A stretch of 64,000 nt of DNA from Hoplostethus atlanticus (GCA_034670405.1 JAXDDX010000003.1:6884001-6948000); one strand, 5' to 3'; positions 26,078 to 37,312 are shown, counted from the stretch's first letter. The notes: a model not told the origin generated them from the letters alone. Translations and numbers: made by a program.

Positions 26078-26480
26078 TTCCACCCGAATCGGGAAGCTGA
26101 AGAAGCCGGTATGCCCCCTATATATTTAATCACTGCACTGGAGCATCAAGGGGAAAAAAAGAAAAGAAAAGAAATTTCGGGAAGCCCGGCAAAACAAGAA
26201 ACCACTCTCCCAGTAACATCCATTCTAAAGAGTTGCAGTGAGTGAACGCGGTGTGTCCTCGGTGTCAGCCGGTTAAATGAACGGACGGAATCTGTGCGGC
26301 GTACACAAAGCTGTAGTACGTGCGGCTCTCCGGGATGCGCGTCTCAGTCTCTCTGCTGATGCTGTCACCGCCATGTTGCCGCCCCCTGCCTGCGGTTCCA
26401 ATCACCACGCCTGCGTGCTTTGAGCAGGTGGGATGACGGTGCCGCTGGCCACCGTAGTAGCAGTCCGTTTGGTGACAGTT
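26078..26480 (-). promoter_or_regulatory. nbea: nbea 5'UTR and GC-rich promoter region
   Basis: CpG density rises sharply from about 25830 to 26470 compared with the AT-rich surroundings, covering exon 1 and its upstream side, as in CpG-island promoters of broadly acting neuronal genes. A YY1-type site is present at 26368-26377. The transcription start was not determined. Confidence 0.7.
26368..26377 (-). promoter_or_regulatory. YY1-like site in nbea promoter
   Basis: On the minus strand the sequence reads AACATGGCGG, matching the YY1 core AAnATGGCGG in the direction of nbea transcription. Such sites often sit at or just after the start site of CpG-island promoters. It lies about 290 bp upstream of the ATG. 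Confidence 0.45.
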
Positions 26481-29400
26481 GGTGGGCAGAAGCAGTAATA
26501 TAGGGGTAAACAGTGGTGGGTTTTGACCTTGTACAGTTTACTCGGTAATTACTTATTTTAACCAGTAAGGTATAGTGTCAAGTTACCAATAAAACAAGAA
26601 GTTGTTTTAGCAGTTCCTCTAATATCAGTATCAATATCCAAAGGTGTGTCCTACCTACGTCGTGACACAAAAACATAGGATATCAACAAAACTCCCGTTT
26701 TTTGAACGCCAACCGACAGTTGCTGGAGTGAAGGCCGTGAGAAAGCCATGAAGCAGGGGTAGACAGTGCTGGGTTTTAACCTTAACTAAGCCTAATTTAG
26801 CTAACTCCACTCAGTTTGCTCAGCAAGTCATGCAGTTATCTTAATTTTTTATCCAGAGTGTTGTATTTCAGTCATGGTATTAAAGTTACCATGGAAAAAA
26901 TAGGTGTTTACTTTTATTTCACCCCCATTAAAAATCAGATTGAATTCTCCAAAACCATGGGCGTAACCACGTTCTGAAAAGTGTGGGGGGGCAGAATTGT
27001 AGCGGGGATGCCTGGGGGTCATTTTATGACATTTAAAACTAATTTCCTGCATTTTCACACAACCTCACGACTCAATGTAAGCCTAGAAATAATGACTACA
27101 CATTAAGGTGTTGCACATTGTTAGAGTTTTAATCAAAATTATAACTATCCATCATTTACAGCTCAATATAGCGCCACCTAGAGGCCAAAAAGGCCCCAAA
27201 CGTCATGTGATACTTCAGACACTACTGGCCCAAATTTGACGATAACTTGAGGGAATTACGATCAGACATTTTCAAAATAAAACTGATTGGTCGGGGGGCA
27301 AAATAGCAATTTTCAAAAGTGGGGGCACTGGACATCTCCTCCAGGTTGGGAACCTTTGTATTCTTTAAAATAATTATATTTTTGCAGAGGTAGGCTGCAT
27401 CCCTTAGCCTAAAGCTGTGAAAAGACCTAAGAGTATTGTCAGTTGTAAGCTCTTCTAACATTTTATGACACTGCTACTGAATGACTATTACCCTAATTGA
27501 GCCAACTATTAGGATAAACCACATTGGCTGCTGCTCGTACTAACAGGTGTCTTGAAGGCTGAATTTGAATTAGGATTATATATCATGAAGGAATATTTGT
27601 GCAGACAATGCGTGAGCCATTCAGGCCAGCTTTTTGCTTAAAACCACGCATGAATGCACACATGAGCACACGCACGTCATGAGCACACACACACACACAT
27701 ATTCCCCCACTCTATTTCCCTGTCTCTCTTTCACACAAACGTATACACACATACGAAGGATATGTTATTCTCATTATAGTTTGAGCTCAAAGTCTTTACA
27801 CTTCATTGATCAGTCTGTGAGGCATGAAGGCGACCTTGGGTTGTCTTCTATGTAAAGCAATACATATCTAATTATATTGAGATTAATTCCCTTGGACCAC
27901 TCGAGGTTTCTCCCAATGCTCCTGGTGAGCTGCTATTAGGGAAAGATAGTTTGGTCACAATATTGAATTGACGCATACACACAGCCTATATAGATTTGAC
28001 TGGCATCTCTGGGAAGTCATGACAGGTGTTTTCTTGTTTTACTTTGCAATTAAAATCTTTGCATCTCTTACTGTTGGTCAGATTATTTCATATTCACAAA
28101 TAAGTGGTTATGAATCCTTTGAATCCTTGGTTCTTTTTCCTTTTTAATGACCAAACAGCCAAATCAAAACAACAAAAAACAAAAGATGACACCAATAAAA
28201 ATGAACACTTACATTTACACGTACAATCATTGTACTGAACCTTTGTTTTGTTGTTGTTCCTTTATGCTTCAATATGTCTTTGTATATTATTTATATTTGT
28301 ATATTAATAAATTAACTGACATTCATTTTAATGTTAAAATATATATTTGGATGTATTCATTTGAAACATATTTAAAGAAAAGAGCCGTCCCAGTGGTTAT
28401 AAATAGACTGACACTGACAGCTTGGCAACAATCATGTCCATCGTCCTGACTGACAGCCAGAAGCTGAGCTTGCATTTCATGACCTCATTAAGCTGATCTG
28501 TGTCAGCATGGCTTCAAGAGAGGTGAAAATAATGTCAGACTTTATATGGCTTTACCTATAATGTCTATTTTGCATTTATCGTGCAGCTCTAAAGCTTGAT
28601 TTAATTTGCGATAATGACAAATGCACAACAATTCATAATGATAATTAAGTCTCCCCACCTATCTAATGAAAGTACATTAAATTTCATTGTGTGATGTGTG
28701 TTGTTTTAATCTCATCGTAATGTCATTTGCTATTCTGAATGTTCCCTCAAATGGCTGTCAGCTCGGTTTATAATTGGCCCACTGTAACATATTGCCTGAA
28801 CTGAATTAGTCACCTGTTTTATAGCTGCTGTGTCCTTTGGGAGTTAAGCATGTTTTTCTTACTTAAGCATTCGTTTGCTGTGCCGGCGTAGCACTGTATC
28901 TAATGATGTCCTTGTAAGGCCTGTGTGAAATCATCAGCAGGCCTTCTATTTCTCCTATCCTCTATCATTCTAACAGTGTTCCCCTCTGTTAAGTTTGCTG
29001 GCCCCCAGTCCAATGAAAACCCCTGGTAGTGCTATACTAATGGTGCTGAATAGAGGTCAGTGCAGGGGGTTGGACTTTGCCATTCAGATGCTAAGAGGCA
29101 TATATAGGGCGCTGAAGAGAGGATGGGATAGGAACAGCAGAACCAAACTCCATGACCTGCAAGCAAAGGGTTGTTGCTGGTGCTGCTATTCATGTAACGA
29201 TCATTAGGTAAGGCCTGCAAGAACAGTATCAAAAACATACAACTGTAGAGTATGTGTCCTTTATGGCTTTGGTAAAGAATGTCTTCATCAAGTGTGAAAA
29301 ATAAAGGAGAAACTGACTCAAAGATTGATAAGGTTGTTCAATTTTCACTCAATTTGGGGCAAATCTGCAAAACTGCCAAGACCAGTCTAACCTTGTCAGT

Positions 29401-30059
29401 CAGGTTTAACATGTTGCCTAAAATATAGTTCAACAAACACACTGTACAAAATGAATGTAGAATTAGTATAGCATGCCTCAACATTTAAACAATTACTTTA
29501 CAATGGGATATTGCCATTTAGGTTCACTAATATTTTACACATTTTACACATCTGTGAGAGAAAGAGGTTAGGGTTATAACCTTTTTCGGGGGTTATAGAG
29601 AGTATGTGTGCAGAGCAAAGATGAATAATCTACTGATCAGAAAGGGCCATATAGTGGACAAAAATATGAATCAACTGGATTTTACTTAAACTTAGTATGG
29701 CATCTCTGAAGTCCTGAGACGACGAAATAGTAATGAGTTTCAAAATGAGTTGAAAGCTGAATTCAGACCGCCACCACATCTTCCATCATTCTTTCTGGAC
29801 TGGCTGTAGTCAGGGGAGCGCAAATATGTTTTCTTTAAATGGTCAGTAGAGGGCCCCCTCAGCCCAGGAAGAACCTTGAACCTTGTTGTGTGTTAGCGGG
29901 TGGTGGAGCTCACATTGCTTCATATTAGTGACCTCGAACAGGTATTTACACTCCCTCACGGGTCAGTAGACCGCTTGACGGCCATTGATGAATTGGTTGT
30001 TCAACAGCTTTTTTTGATGTGGCATCTACTGACTTTTACTCACAATGCAAAAATAAACA
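26481..30059. other. nbea-stard13 intergenic region
   Basis: About 3.6 kb separates the nbea promoter from the probable stard13 polyadenylation site. No further gene is visible. It holds a 28-bp imperfect duplication (26502 and 26758), a possible degraded repeat around 26960-27310 (a GTGGGGGGGCAGAATTG stretch and GCGCCACCTAGAGGCC), a short CA-rich patch at 27650-27750, and an enhancer-like stretch at 28440-28810. Confidence 0.7.
28440..28810. promoter_or_regulatory. candidate conserved non-coding element, intergenic
   Basis: Repeat-free sequence with many homeodomain-type cores (CATTAAGCTGATC, GATAATTAAGTC, AATTCATAATGATAAT, TATAATTGGCCC). It sits between the nbea promoter and the stard13 3' end. 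The call is by eye only. Confidence 0.3.
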
Positions 30060-30081
30060 CCCACCTTTTCATTTTCATAAT

Positions 30082-30087
30082 TTTATT
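30082..30087 (-). terminator. stard13: probable stard13 poly(A) signal
   Basis: AATAAA on the minus strand, followed by a T/G-rich stretch (GGTGGGTGTTTATTTTTGC) about 20-40 bases downstream that fits a downstream element. It gives a 3'UTR of roughly 0.8 kb. Confidence 0.5.
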
Positions 30088-30531
30088 AAAAAATGATGTT
30101 TTTGGAACTCAACTGCACAATCCAGTACCCTAAAGCAGGTATGATCAAATCAAACCTTAAGTCATTTTTTCACAACCATAAAAGGTCAAAGTTTAATAAA
30201 ATTACACCCATTCCAAAACAGCAATACTGAAGCAAAGTAAAACCAGCTTACAATTTTGTACCATATGTATTACAGGAAGGTTGACACAATGGAAGAATCA
30301 ATATATAGGAAATCAATGTTTGTATTATTAATACCTTCACATATATACAATATATACATCTTGTTTGCATGTACAGTATATTCACACACATATATACAGA
30401 CACTTGCGTGTGCAGCATATTAAATATAGCTTTAAATTTGAAATGAATAAAATATACATGCTTCCCAGAAGCGTTTAAGAGCTTGAATGTCCTAGACATT
30501 GTAGATTATAGCAACAATAATATTATTAAAG

Positions 30532-30553
30532 ATAATAATAATAATAATAATAA
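30532..30553. repeat. (ATA)n in the stard13 3'UTR
   Basis: Short uninterrupted ATA run of 22 bases within the inferred 3'UTR. Confidence 0.95.
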
Positions 30554-30857
30554 TTATTAGAATATACAGGTATAGCAACACCAAAATGAATAAAATCCTA
30601 ATGCTTAGGACATTGGCAGGATGATTCTTTTCCCATTGGGTAATTATGTCCAGCACCTATAAGATGTCCTCTTTTGTCATTGTGCAAGTAGAGAGGAGCT
30701 CAAAATCATCAGAGCATCTGTGCTCTGGCAAAAAAACAAACAAACAAACTGTGCTTTAGTTCTGGGGCCTTGTCTGTGATCTGTGTCTGCCTTTTAGCTA
30801 TGACTCAGTAGGCTCAATCCTAATCTCAAGGCTGAGTCGATACGACAGGCGAGAGGC

Positions 30858-30975
30858 TCAAATTTTGGTCTCTGGGCCCTCTGTGACGAGAGGCTGAAAG
30901 GAGTTGCGGATTTGGGCAGCTTCAGCAGCACAGAGATGTCCAAAGGCTTTGTTGTACCAATCTGGAGTCCTTCCT
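30858..30975 (-). CDS. stard13: stard13 exon 14 (START end, stop)
   Basis: Residues 1074-1112. After acceptor TTTCAG the frame reads GRTPDWYNKAFGHLCAAEAA, QIRNSFQPLVTEGPETKI, then TGA at 30860-30858. It encodes the last START helix, which covers the lipid cavity, and the typical STARD13 C-terminus. The frame is fixed by the split lysine codon shared with exon 13. Confidence 0.95.
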
Positions 30976-31190
30976 CTGAAATAAGAACAAGACAATATAT
31001 TCAACAAACTCCATGTATGATGTACGCATTGAGAAAATAACTACTAATTAATGTAACTGAAACATTGAAAACACATTGAAATAGATTTTACTCTCAGGTA
31101 AATGTGGGGTGAAGGTTGTTGGTAAGAAAGTTCTCAGTAAACCAATACTCTCTAAAATAAGTTAGAAGAAAATCTTTATCTGCCACTTAC

Positions 31191-31367
31191 TTTAAATCCA
31201 CTCTGCAGATGTGAGTTAGTCTTGACTTCCCTGAGCCGCAGGGCTCTAGCAGGTAGTTGGACTCCAGAACTATAGCTCGTACCCCTCCAACTGGAGAACA
31301 GTCCTCATGCTCTATGGACACGGAAACCAGGGAACATGTACCTTTGGGCAAGTCTGTCCTCCATGAC
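31191..31367 (-). CDS. stard13: stard13 exon 13 (START)
   Basis: Residues 1015-1074. The sequence SWRTDLPKGTCSLVSVSIEH, EDCSPVGGVRAIVLESNYLL, EPCGSGKSRLTHICRVDLK matches the START beta-sheet strands of STARD13. Acceptor TATTCAAG, donor GTAAGT. Confidence 0.95.
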
Positions 31368-31529
31368 CTTGAATAAATAGACAGAGATTGAAAAATTTCA
31401 TACACTAAAAATACAAAATGTATGTTGATTTCCAAAAACAATGAAGTAGGAGGATATTTCCTTCAGTGGAAAATGTTTGGAATGTTACTGAACTACAAAT
31501 GATCTCATGTTCCTTACATCGCCACTCAC

Positions 31530-31747
31530 CTGAGCACTACAAAGTCCCTGCTGGGATGAGGGGGCATGCGATTGAGGACGTACTGAAACACCTCTGTCTG
31601 CTTGTCTAATGTCTCGCTCACTTTCCACTGCAGCAGGTCCACGTCCCACAGGTGGCGCTCTCGCAGCACACGATTCAGTACGACTGACGGTGGAGCTTCC
31701 ACCTCCACAGACACTCTCCAGCGTCTCAAAGGGTTCCCATCTCCCAC
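31530..31747 (-). CDS. stard13: stard13 exon 12 (START)
   Basis: Residues 943-1015: VGDGNPLRRWRVSVEVEAPP, SVVLNRVLRERHLWDVDLLQ, WKVSETLDKQTEVFQYVLNR, MPPHPSRDFVVLR. This is the most diagnostic START segment and separates STARD13 from DLC1, where the corresponding block differs. Donor GTGAGT. Confidence 0.96.
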
Positions 31748-31904
31748 CTGCACGAGATACAAACCATAATGTTGGCTAACTGATCTGAAAGTGTGTGCCG
31801 CCCTTTGAAGTACAAGAGCATGGCTGAAATCAAGCATGGCAGGTTCATTTTTGTGCTATTAATTGATTAAGTTACAAAAACTCCACAGTCAAAAAAACAC
31901 CAAC

Positions 31905-32126
31905 CTTCTTATAGTAGAGCTCTGTGTTATCGGAGCTGTTGCAAGACACCCAGTATTTGGACTTTTCCCGGGCTTCTTTGAGAAGGTTCTGGAGTCTCCC
32001 CTCCATATGGGTTTGGTAGGTTCCGTCATCCTCCTCCAGCTGCTTGCACAGCTTGGCGATTGTCGGAGCGTGCAAGTCAGCCTCCACGTATGAATTACGC
32101 GACTGAGTAACCATCTCATGAGGGAT
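31905..32126 (-). CDS. stard13: stard13 exon 11 (RhoGAP-START linker and START start)
   Basis: Residues 869-942: IPHEMVTQSRNSYVEADLHA, PTIAKLCKQLEEDDGTYQTH, then LLKEAREKSKYWVSCNSSDN and TELYYKKV-type ending. Acceptor CATTAG; the donor GTTGGT is weaker than the other donors in the gene but is supported by the phase-0 join to VGDGNPL of exon 12. Confidence 0.93.
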
Positions 32127-32244
32127 CTAATGGATGTATGAAGACATAAGGTAAGACTCAGGCAAACAGATACGCGAGGAGCTCTGTGGATATTAACACC
32201 CAGCCTTGAAATTCATGCGTCATCTGTACCGAGTGGTCGCGTAC

Positions 32245-32359
32245 CTCGAAGAGCCGGTTGCACTCTATGATCATGTGAGCGAGGCCCTGTGTTGCTGCCA
32301 GATTTTCATTCAGATCCTTCTGGTCTGGTCTGCCAGTGGCATACTTCTTCTGCATGGCC
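32245..32359 (-). CDS. stard13: stard13 exon 10 (RhoGAP C-terminal end)
   Basis: Residues 830-868: RAMQKKYATGRPDQKDLNEN, LAATQGLAHMIIECNRLFE. It covers the last RhoGAP helices. Acceptor CCCCAG and donor GTACGC. A pure 31-base C run (G run in the transcript) lies 85 bases upstream of this acceptor. Confidence 0.95.
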
Positions 32360-32443
32360 CTGGGGATTATGGGCAGAGAAAACTGTCATTAGGCCGGCAG
32401 AGTCCCCAGGTCAAGATCCCCGCTGAACACAGTTTATAACCCG

Positions 32444-32474
<31 letters not shown>
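32444..32474. repeat. poly(C)31 tract in stard13 intron 9
   Basis: Thirty-one consecutive C on the plus strand, so G31 in the stard13 pre-mRNA, between exons 9 and 10. Such a run is mutable and prone to sequencing or assembly error in length. Confidence 0.95.
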
Positions 32475-32880
32475 ATCTCCACATCCCACTCTGCAGGCAA
32501 CCCCTTTGATCCCTTAAGCAACAATTTCAACATGGTGGATTAGAGAGGTTTGTTTTGTTTGTACACAGCACGATCTCATAAAACACAGAGCTTTAAAAGA
32601 CTGCTATGGAAATCCATATCCTTTTAAAACTGGCCCAGAAACGGAGTGATCTACTGGACCCCTGAGGCCTGTGCAAACCCTGTAACCTGTTTTATAGCTA
32701 TCTTTACTGAGGCATAGGTGAAGATGATCATTTGGGGGTTTTAATAGGAGGCCATGTGTCCTGCTCATTACCTATTTGAGGCGAGGAGCAACAGGCAATG
32801 CTGCTGCCCTAAAAAAACAAAAACAACAAATTCCAACGGAGTAGAGATCAGTGCGTCTAGGGCTTCTCCTTATCATTTAC

Positions 32881-33094
32881 CTTGGCGAGAGATTGTCTTT
32901 CTTAAGTATGTTAAGATGGAAGAGGGAGGGGGCCAGGCACACAGCAATATTCATGGGAGTCATCTGGTTCTCCTCCACAGAGGACGTGACATCACTCAGG
33001 AAACAGAGCAGCGTCTGCAGCACTTCTCGGTTCTCATCTGACATGAGCATGATGGCCGCCTGGACAGCTTGCAGCCTTTGGTCCTTCGGCACAT
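32881..33094 (-). CDS. stard13: stard13 exon 9 (RhoGAP)
   Basis: Residues 759-830: VPKDQRLQAVQAAIMLMSDE, NREVLQTLLCFLSDVTSSVE, ENQMTPMNIAVCLAPSLFHL, NILKKDNLSPR. N-x-A-x-x-x-A-P is the conserved RhoGAP helix that contacts the GTPase switch regions. Acceptor ATGCAG, donor GTAAAT. Confidence 0.96.
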
Positions 33095-33282
33095 CTGCAT
33101 GTATGAGAGAAGAGATTTTTAGCATTTCTGCTCTCCTGAAAAATATAATAACGATGTGACGAAGATCATGTAGATTTGTAAATGTTACGTTCCTCAGTGC
33201 TGACAATCACAACAAAATGAAGCGATGCATAAGAAGGAAATATGGTACACAAGACAAACAGACAACAGGTTTAAGTCCTTAC

Positions 33283-33481
33283 ATTGATAGATGTGGAGGA
33301 AGGTCTCCCCCAGCTTGCTGGTGAGCAGGGGCTCAGGTAGATCCCTGAAGAACTGCTTCACCATGTCAGCTACATCATAGGCAGACTGATCCTCATAGTT
33401 CACATTGTCTGGCGAACTTTCGTTCATCTGCCTCAGAGCCTGAATACGAGACTTCACCCCCGATTTACGAAAGAGACCCAC
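33283..33481 (-). CDS. stard13: stard13 exon 8 (RhoGAP, arginine finger)
   Basis: Residues 693-759: VGLFRKSGVKSRIQALRQMN, ESSPDNVNYEDQSAYDVADM, VKQFFRDLPEPLLTSKLGET, FLHIYQ. G-L-F-R-K-S-G holds the catalytic arginine finger (R697) that stabilises GTP hydrolysis; F-F-R-D-L-P-E-P-L is the second RhoGAP signature. Both are intact, so the protein should be catalytically active. Acceptor TTCCAG, donor GTAAGG. Confidence 0.97.
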
Positions 33482-33853
33482 CTGGAAACAAAGTGTTGAC
33501 AATAACTTGCTGTCAGCAATATGTATTTACATTGTATAGTAATAGTGTTGCAGGACATTCTCATTCCACTTTTGCATTAACTATTTGCAAAACTAACAAA
33601 AAATAATTTCAGCATAGTTTGTGATTCTGTGTCTTAGTTTGTGCACTGAAACCTTTCATCACATTATATACATTAGATTAACAATCAGTTATGTCACTAC
33701 TGCATCGGAAAAAATGAATGTACATGCACTCAAGTCACATACATAAAACTGAGAATCTCATGCATCCAGCTGACAAAAGTTGTCATTTCATTGTATTTGA
33801 CAGGACCGTTGTGAACAGAGATTCTGTGAGACAGTATGCATGCTGTGGCTGAC

Positions 33854-34013
33854 CTGGTCAAGACACTGGCTCCTCAGGTACCGCAGGGCCTGCTGCAGGC
33901 TGAGGGGCAGGGGTTGTCCAGAGCGCTGAACGTGCACTATGAGAGGCACGCCGAACACATTCTTATCCTTATAGTCTGGTACTTTCATTCTCTTCATAAA
34001 CTTTGGCACGGAC
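33854..34013 (-). CDS. stard13: stard13 exon 7 (start of RhoGAP)
   Basis: Residues 639-692: WSVPKFMKRMKVPDYKDKNV, FGVPLIVHVQRSGQPLPLSL, QQALRYLRSQCLDQ. F-G-V-P-L opens the RhoGAP fold. Acceptor GTCACAG, donor GTCAGC, phase 0 into exon 8. Confidence 0.96.
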
Positions 34014-34061
34014 CTGTGACGGACATCAATACATGTTTAATGAACGGCAAGGACAGGGGAG

Positions 34062-34110
34062 GAATAATAATAATAATAATAATAATCATCATCATCATCG
34101 TCATCATCAT
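34062..34110. repeat. compound (AAT)n-(ATC)n repeat
   Basis: An AAT run changes into ATC units with one interruption (TCG), about 50 bases upstream of the exon 7 acceptor on the transcribed strand. Confidence 0.95.
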
Positions 34111-34396
34111 AAAGCACATTTCTGAAACTGTAAAATAGATGGCTCAATAGATCAGAAATGGCACAAGACTATGTAACAGTAATACTAGCATCACAATAAA
34201 AACGTACATAACAAGAAATAACACTATAGGGCTGCAAGCCAAAAGCTACTGCTAGTACATTAAGGCCCAGTCATACCATATATTGCACAAACAAATGAAC
34301 AAAACTACTGTAGCGTAACGAGAGCAACTAGTTATCATTTAAAAGCAGTTCTATAAATAAGAGAGATTAGAGCTTAGAAGTATATGTGAGACTCAC

Positions 34397-34567
34397 CAAG
34401 TCCAGCCGTGCTTGTTGGACATGGAGTACTTCTCCATGATGGCGGTGAGGCGCAGCAGAGAAAACTTCTGCAACAAACTCAGCTGGCCTGCTGACTGGTT
34501 GGTGATCTGCAGGGAGGCTACAGAGTGGCTGAGCCGATGAGATATCTGGAAGCTGGGCCATCGTAAC
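34397..34567 (-). CDS. stard13: stard13 exon 6 (linker before RhoGAP)
   Basis: Residues 582-639: RLRWPSFQISHRLSHSVASL, QITNQSAGQLSLLQKFSLLR, LTAIMEKYSMSNKHGWTW. The block SLLQKFSLLRLTAIMEKYSM is almost invariant in the DLC family. Acceptor GCGTCAG, donor GTGAGT; both junctions split codons (R582 and W639). Confidence 0.96.
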
Positions 34568-34784
34568 CTGACGCCAGAAAAGAGACACAACAGAAATGTT
34601 GCACTGTGAGGAAGATGGGTTTTAGTGAAACATCAAAAACACGCAGACCTGAACTAGTGATGAATGAAGCCTTGTCTTCTAATAATAAAGACAACGGTTT
34701 AAAAATATATGCTGTATGAAACATTATTTCAATACTATTTAAAATATTTTTATATTAATTACAATGAACATGCCTGAGCCTTAC

Positions 34785-36148
34785 CGATTGGGTCTTGTGA
34801 GTGAAGCCCCAACTCCCGAGTCCCTCCTTTCCCTGAGCCTTGTGGATTCTGTCTCAACAAGTGATACTCCGTCTCTGTCCCCGTTGCTAGGGGTGGTCTC
34901 GCCTTCCATCACAGAATTCCCCTCAAAGTCCAAAGTGATCTGACTAGAGGACTGGAGGTCGACTGTATGCTCCCTCTCTCTGTCGCCCTGCACCAGCTCT
35001 TCCCCTACAGGCAGTACATTCTTAGACCAGTGGTCCACTATCTGCTGTAGACCGTTGACATGCAGCAAGATATCATCCAGATGAGGGAACAGGTCCTCCT
35101 TCTCCAGGTCTATCAGGTCTCCAGTGCTGGCATATAGATGAGAGCCGGGAACATTATCGTACACACTGATACGGCTGCCTCTGGAGCAGCACTGGGTGAC
35201 AGGCCTGGTTTCCTTGGTGCATGAGATTAATGGGGAGTCTAGGTGCATGCTGCCTGTGTGCCAGTTGATAGAGGTATTGGTGGGGGACAGGCTCTCTATG
35301 GACAGTGCTTTGGGGAAGGTTCCTGGCTTGTGGTCTTTGGGGATGTGAACCACTAGGTCCTCATAGGAGCAGAATTCATTCCTGCGGTTTTCTTCTGCTA
35401 CTTTCTTCACCTGGGCACCTGAGAAGATGTCTATGTCCTCCAGGTACATGCCACTGCGCTTGTGGTCAGCCCGGTGAAGCTTACGCTCTTTCAGGCTGGG
35501 TGTGCTGACAGCACTACCACTGGAATGGCTGCTACCCTCACTGCTGGACTGGGAGGGTAGGACTCCCAGACTGGATGGTGGGTCTGAGGCGCCTCCGTCT
35601 CCATTTATGATCTCCACACACCGCAGCGTCTTCAGAGCCTGGGCCTCCTGCTGCAGCACTGGAGCACCGATGACCAACGTCTTACGACCCCTTCCCAGTG
35701 TTCCTCGGGAGCGCAGTGTATCCATGCGCTTCAGGAAGTCTTTGGCACGTGTGTGGCCTGTCCTGCCATGCTTAGCGGGCAGGGAGCCATAGTGGGCGAT
35801 GTCTTGGGGGATGTGGGACAGGGTGAGGGAGGTTGAGTCTGGCATTGCTGCAGAGTCAGAGCAGGTACGGTTGGAGCAGTCAGAGTCCTCTGTGCTGAGT
35901 CCCCTGTGCCCGCTGCCTCCGCTGCTCTCGCTGTGCAAGGAGGAGACCTCCGGCTCGCTCAGGTCCGTCAATACACTCTCACTGCTGGTGGTGGTCCTCA
36001 GAGGCACGCTGTCCCTGGAGGGCTGACCCTCCCTGTGGTTTACCAGCAGACAGTCAATGTCCTGCAGCCTGGACCAGCGCCGGCTGCTCCACTCAAAGGT
36101 CCATTTGTCACTGATAGCAAACAGTTCTTCTTCATCAGAGTCTTCACT
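34785..36148 (-). CDS. stard13: stard13 exon 5 (large linker exon: serine-rich, tensin and LD motifs)
   Basis: Residues 128-582, 1364 nt, by far the largest exon. It begins SEDSDEEELFAISDKWTFEW after acceptor CCTTAG and includes TTSSESVLTDLSEPEVSSLH, YLEDIDIFSGAQ and VVHIPKDHKPGTFPKALSIE. It also has SRISVYDNVPGSHLYASTGD (Y457 region; tensin/PTB-SH2 docking in DLC proteins), the LD-like LFPHLDDILLHVNGL (480-494; talin/FAK/paxillin-type contact) and RRDSGVGASLTRPNR (S571; a basic phosphosite region). The exon is mostly disordered and serine-rich, as in mammals. Coding starts well upstream of 36007, where a GTG (valine) could be mistaken for a start. Confidence 0.96.
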
Positions 36149-37248
36149 CTAAGGAAATGCACAAAAACAAAAAATCACAAAAAAAAACAGTTTGTCATAT
36201 GATTTATTTTAACATAAGACACTGTAAATGATTCAATGATGCTTGTAACTGCTTTGTATAGTGTAGTGTATTTTTATATTTGCTATGTTTTATAATAGAT
36301 GTTGCTGACTGTTTGACTACTGGAACGTGTATTGTGAAATCTCACTACCGGATTACATTTTTTTTTTAAATGAAAATCAAGTAGATAAAGAAACCATTGA
36401 TCTACTATCTATCTTGATCTATTGATCTGATCACAATTAATTACATAGATACATAAAAATAACTTCTAAACTCTTCTAAACACAAAACTTGTAAGGTGTA
36501 TATTGCATCACACACACATCATCTGTGCCAGAAAGGAGAGATAAATAGGATCTGCAGGAAATAGCCTGCGGATATGTCTGCTCAGAAATAATAACATTAT
36601 ACAATCATCTAACAGCATGACATAACACCAGACAAATGACTCCCATATATAGACTTTGCCATAAATAGACTAAAATGTAATATAAGACAGCAGGCTACAT
36701 TCCAAGGTGGGGAAAGAGTAAGAAGAGTAAGAGTAACCTTATTCAATAGGCATGGACACAACAATGGCACAATCTCAAATATCATAGAATCTAGGTTAAG
36801 AGGATGTAGGTAGCTTATATTTATGTTGTTGTAGAAAGCAGATGCATTACTTGAGGCTTGTTTTTGTAAGAAAATAGCATTTCTTACAAAGGCATTAACC
36901 TTTCTCTGCTATTTCTTACAAATTGCAAATGTCACTAATAATATTTGATCCAAGGCATCACAATATTTTGGCGGTAGAAAACACCTTTGCACATCAACAC
37001 CTACAAGCAACACATGAAAAGTTGTGTTTCAAAATGATCTATCCACCATGTGAAAAACCTACTGCTGCAAACTGATTGAAAGACAAATGATGGTGCTTTT
37101 AAATGACAATTGGTAACTAATAATACGTAACAGACTGAATCACCAATATTTTAAAAGTAGTGAATGACAACCTGATGGTGATGGATATATTGTACACCAT
37201 TTTGGAAAGAACTTTTCATATAATAATGTAAAAACAGTCTCCACTTAC
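36149..37248 (-). other. stard13: stard13 intron 4
   Basis: GT-AG intron of 1.1 kb, phase 0. AT-rich, with no repeat or gene recognised. Confidence 0.85.
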
Positions 37249-37312
37249 TTTCTTCTTAGGAAGGTTCACGTCAAGTTTCATAGAGGCACACTTGTTCAAG
37301 GTGTTGAGGCGT
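37249..37312 (-). CDS. stard13: stard13 exon 4
   Basis: Residues 106-127: RLNTLNKCASMKLDVNLPKK, K. The C-A-S-M-K-L-D-V stretch is shared by all DLC proteins. Acceptor TTTCAG, donor GTAAGT. Only 64 nt, so it is recognised by the family match and matching phases. Confidence 0.94.

Larger units (their letters stand above)
30060..30857 (-). other. stard13: stard13 3' untranslated region (approximate)
   Basis: After the stop codon at 30860-30858 the minus strand continues as AT-rich sequence with an ATA trinucleotide run (30532-30553). The first good AATAAA signal seen on the minus strand is at 30082-30087, which would place the transcript end near 30060. A different site could be used. Confidence 0.5.

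Noticed and set aside
26083-26083. nbea start two codons upstream of the chosen ATG
   Set aside because: The codon there is GTG. The real ATG at 26077 gives M-T-S-E-K-P, close to the known nbea N-terminus.
26115-26130. TATA-like TAAATATATAG on the minus strand before nbea exon 1
   Set aside because: It is only about 40 bases upstream of the ATG, which would put the transcription start at or after the start codon. The GC-rich region further upstream is a more likely promoter.
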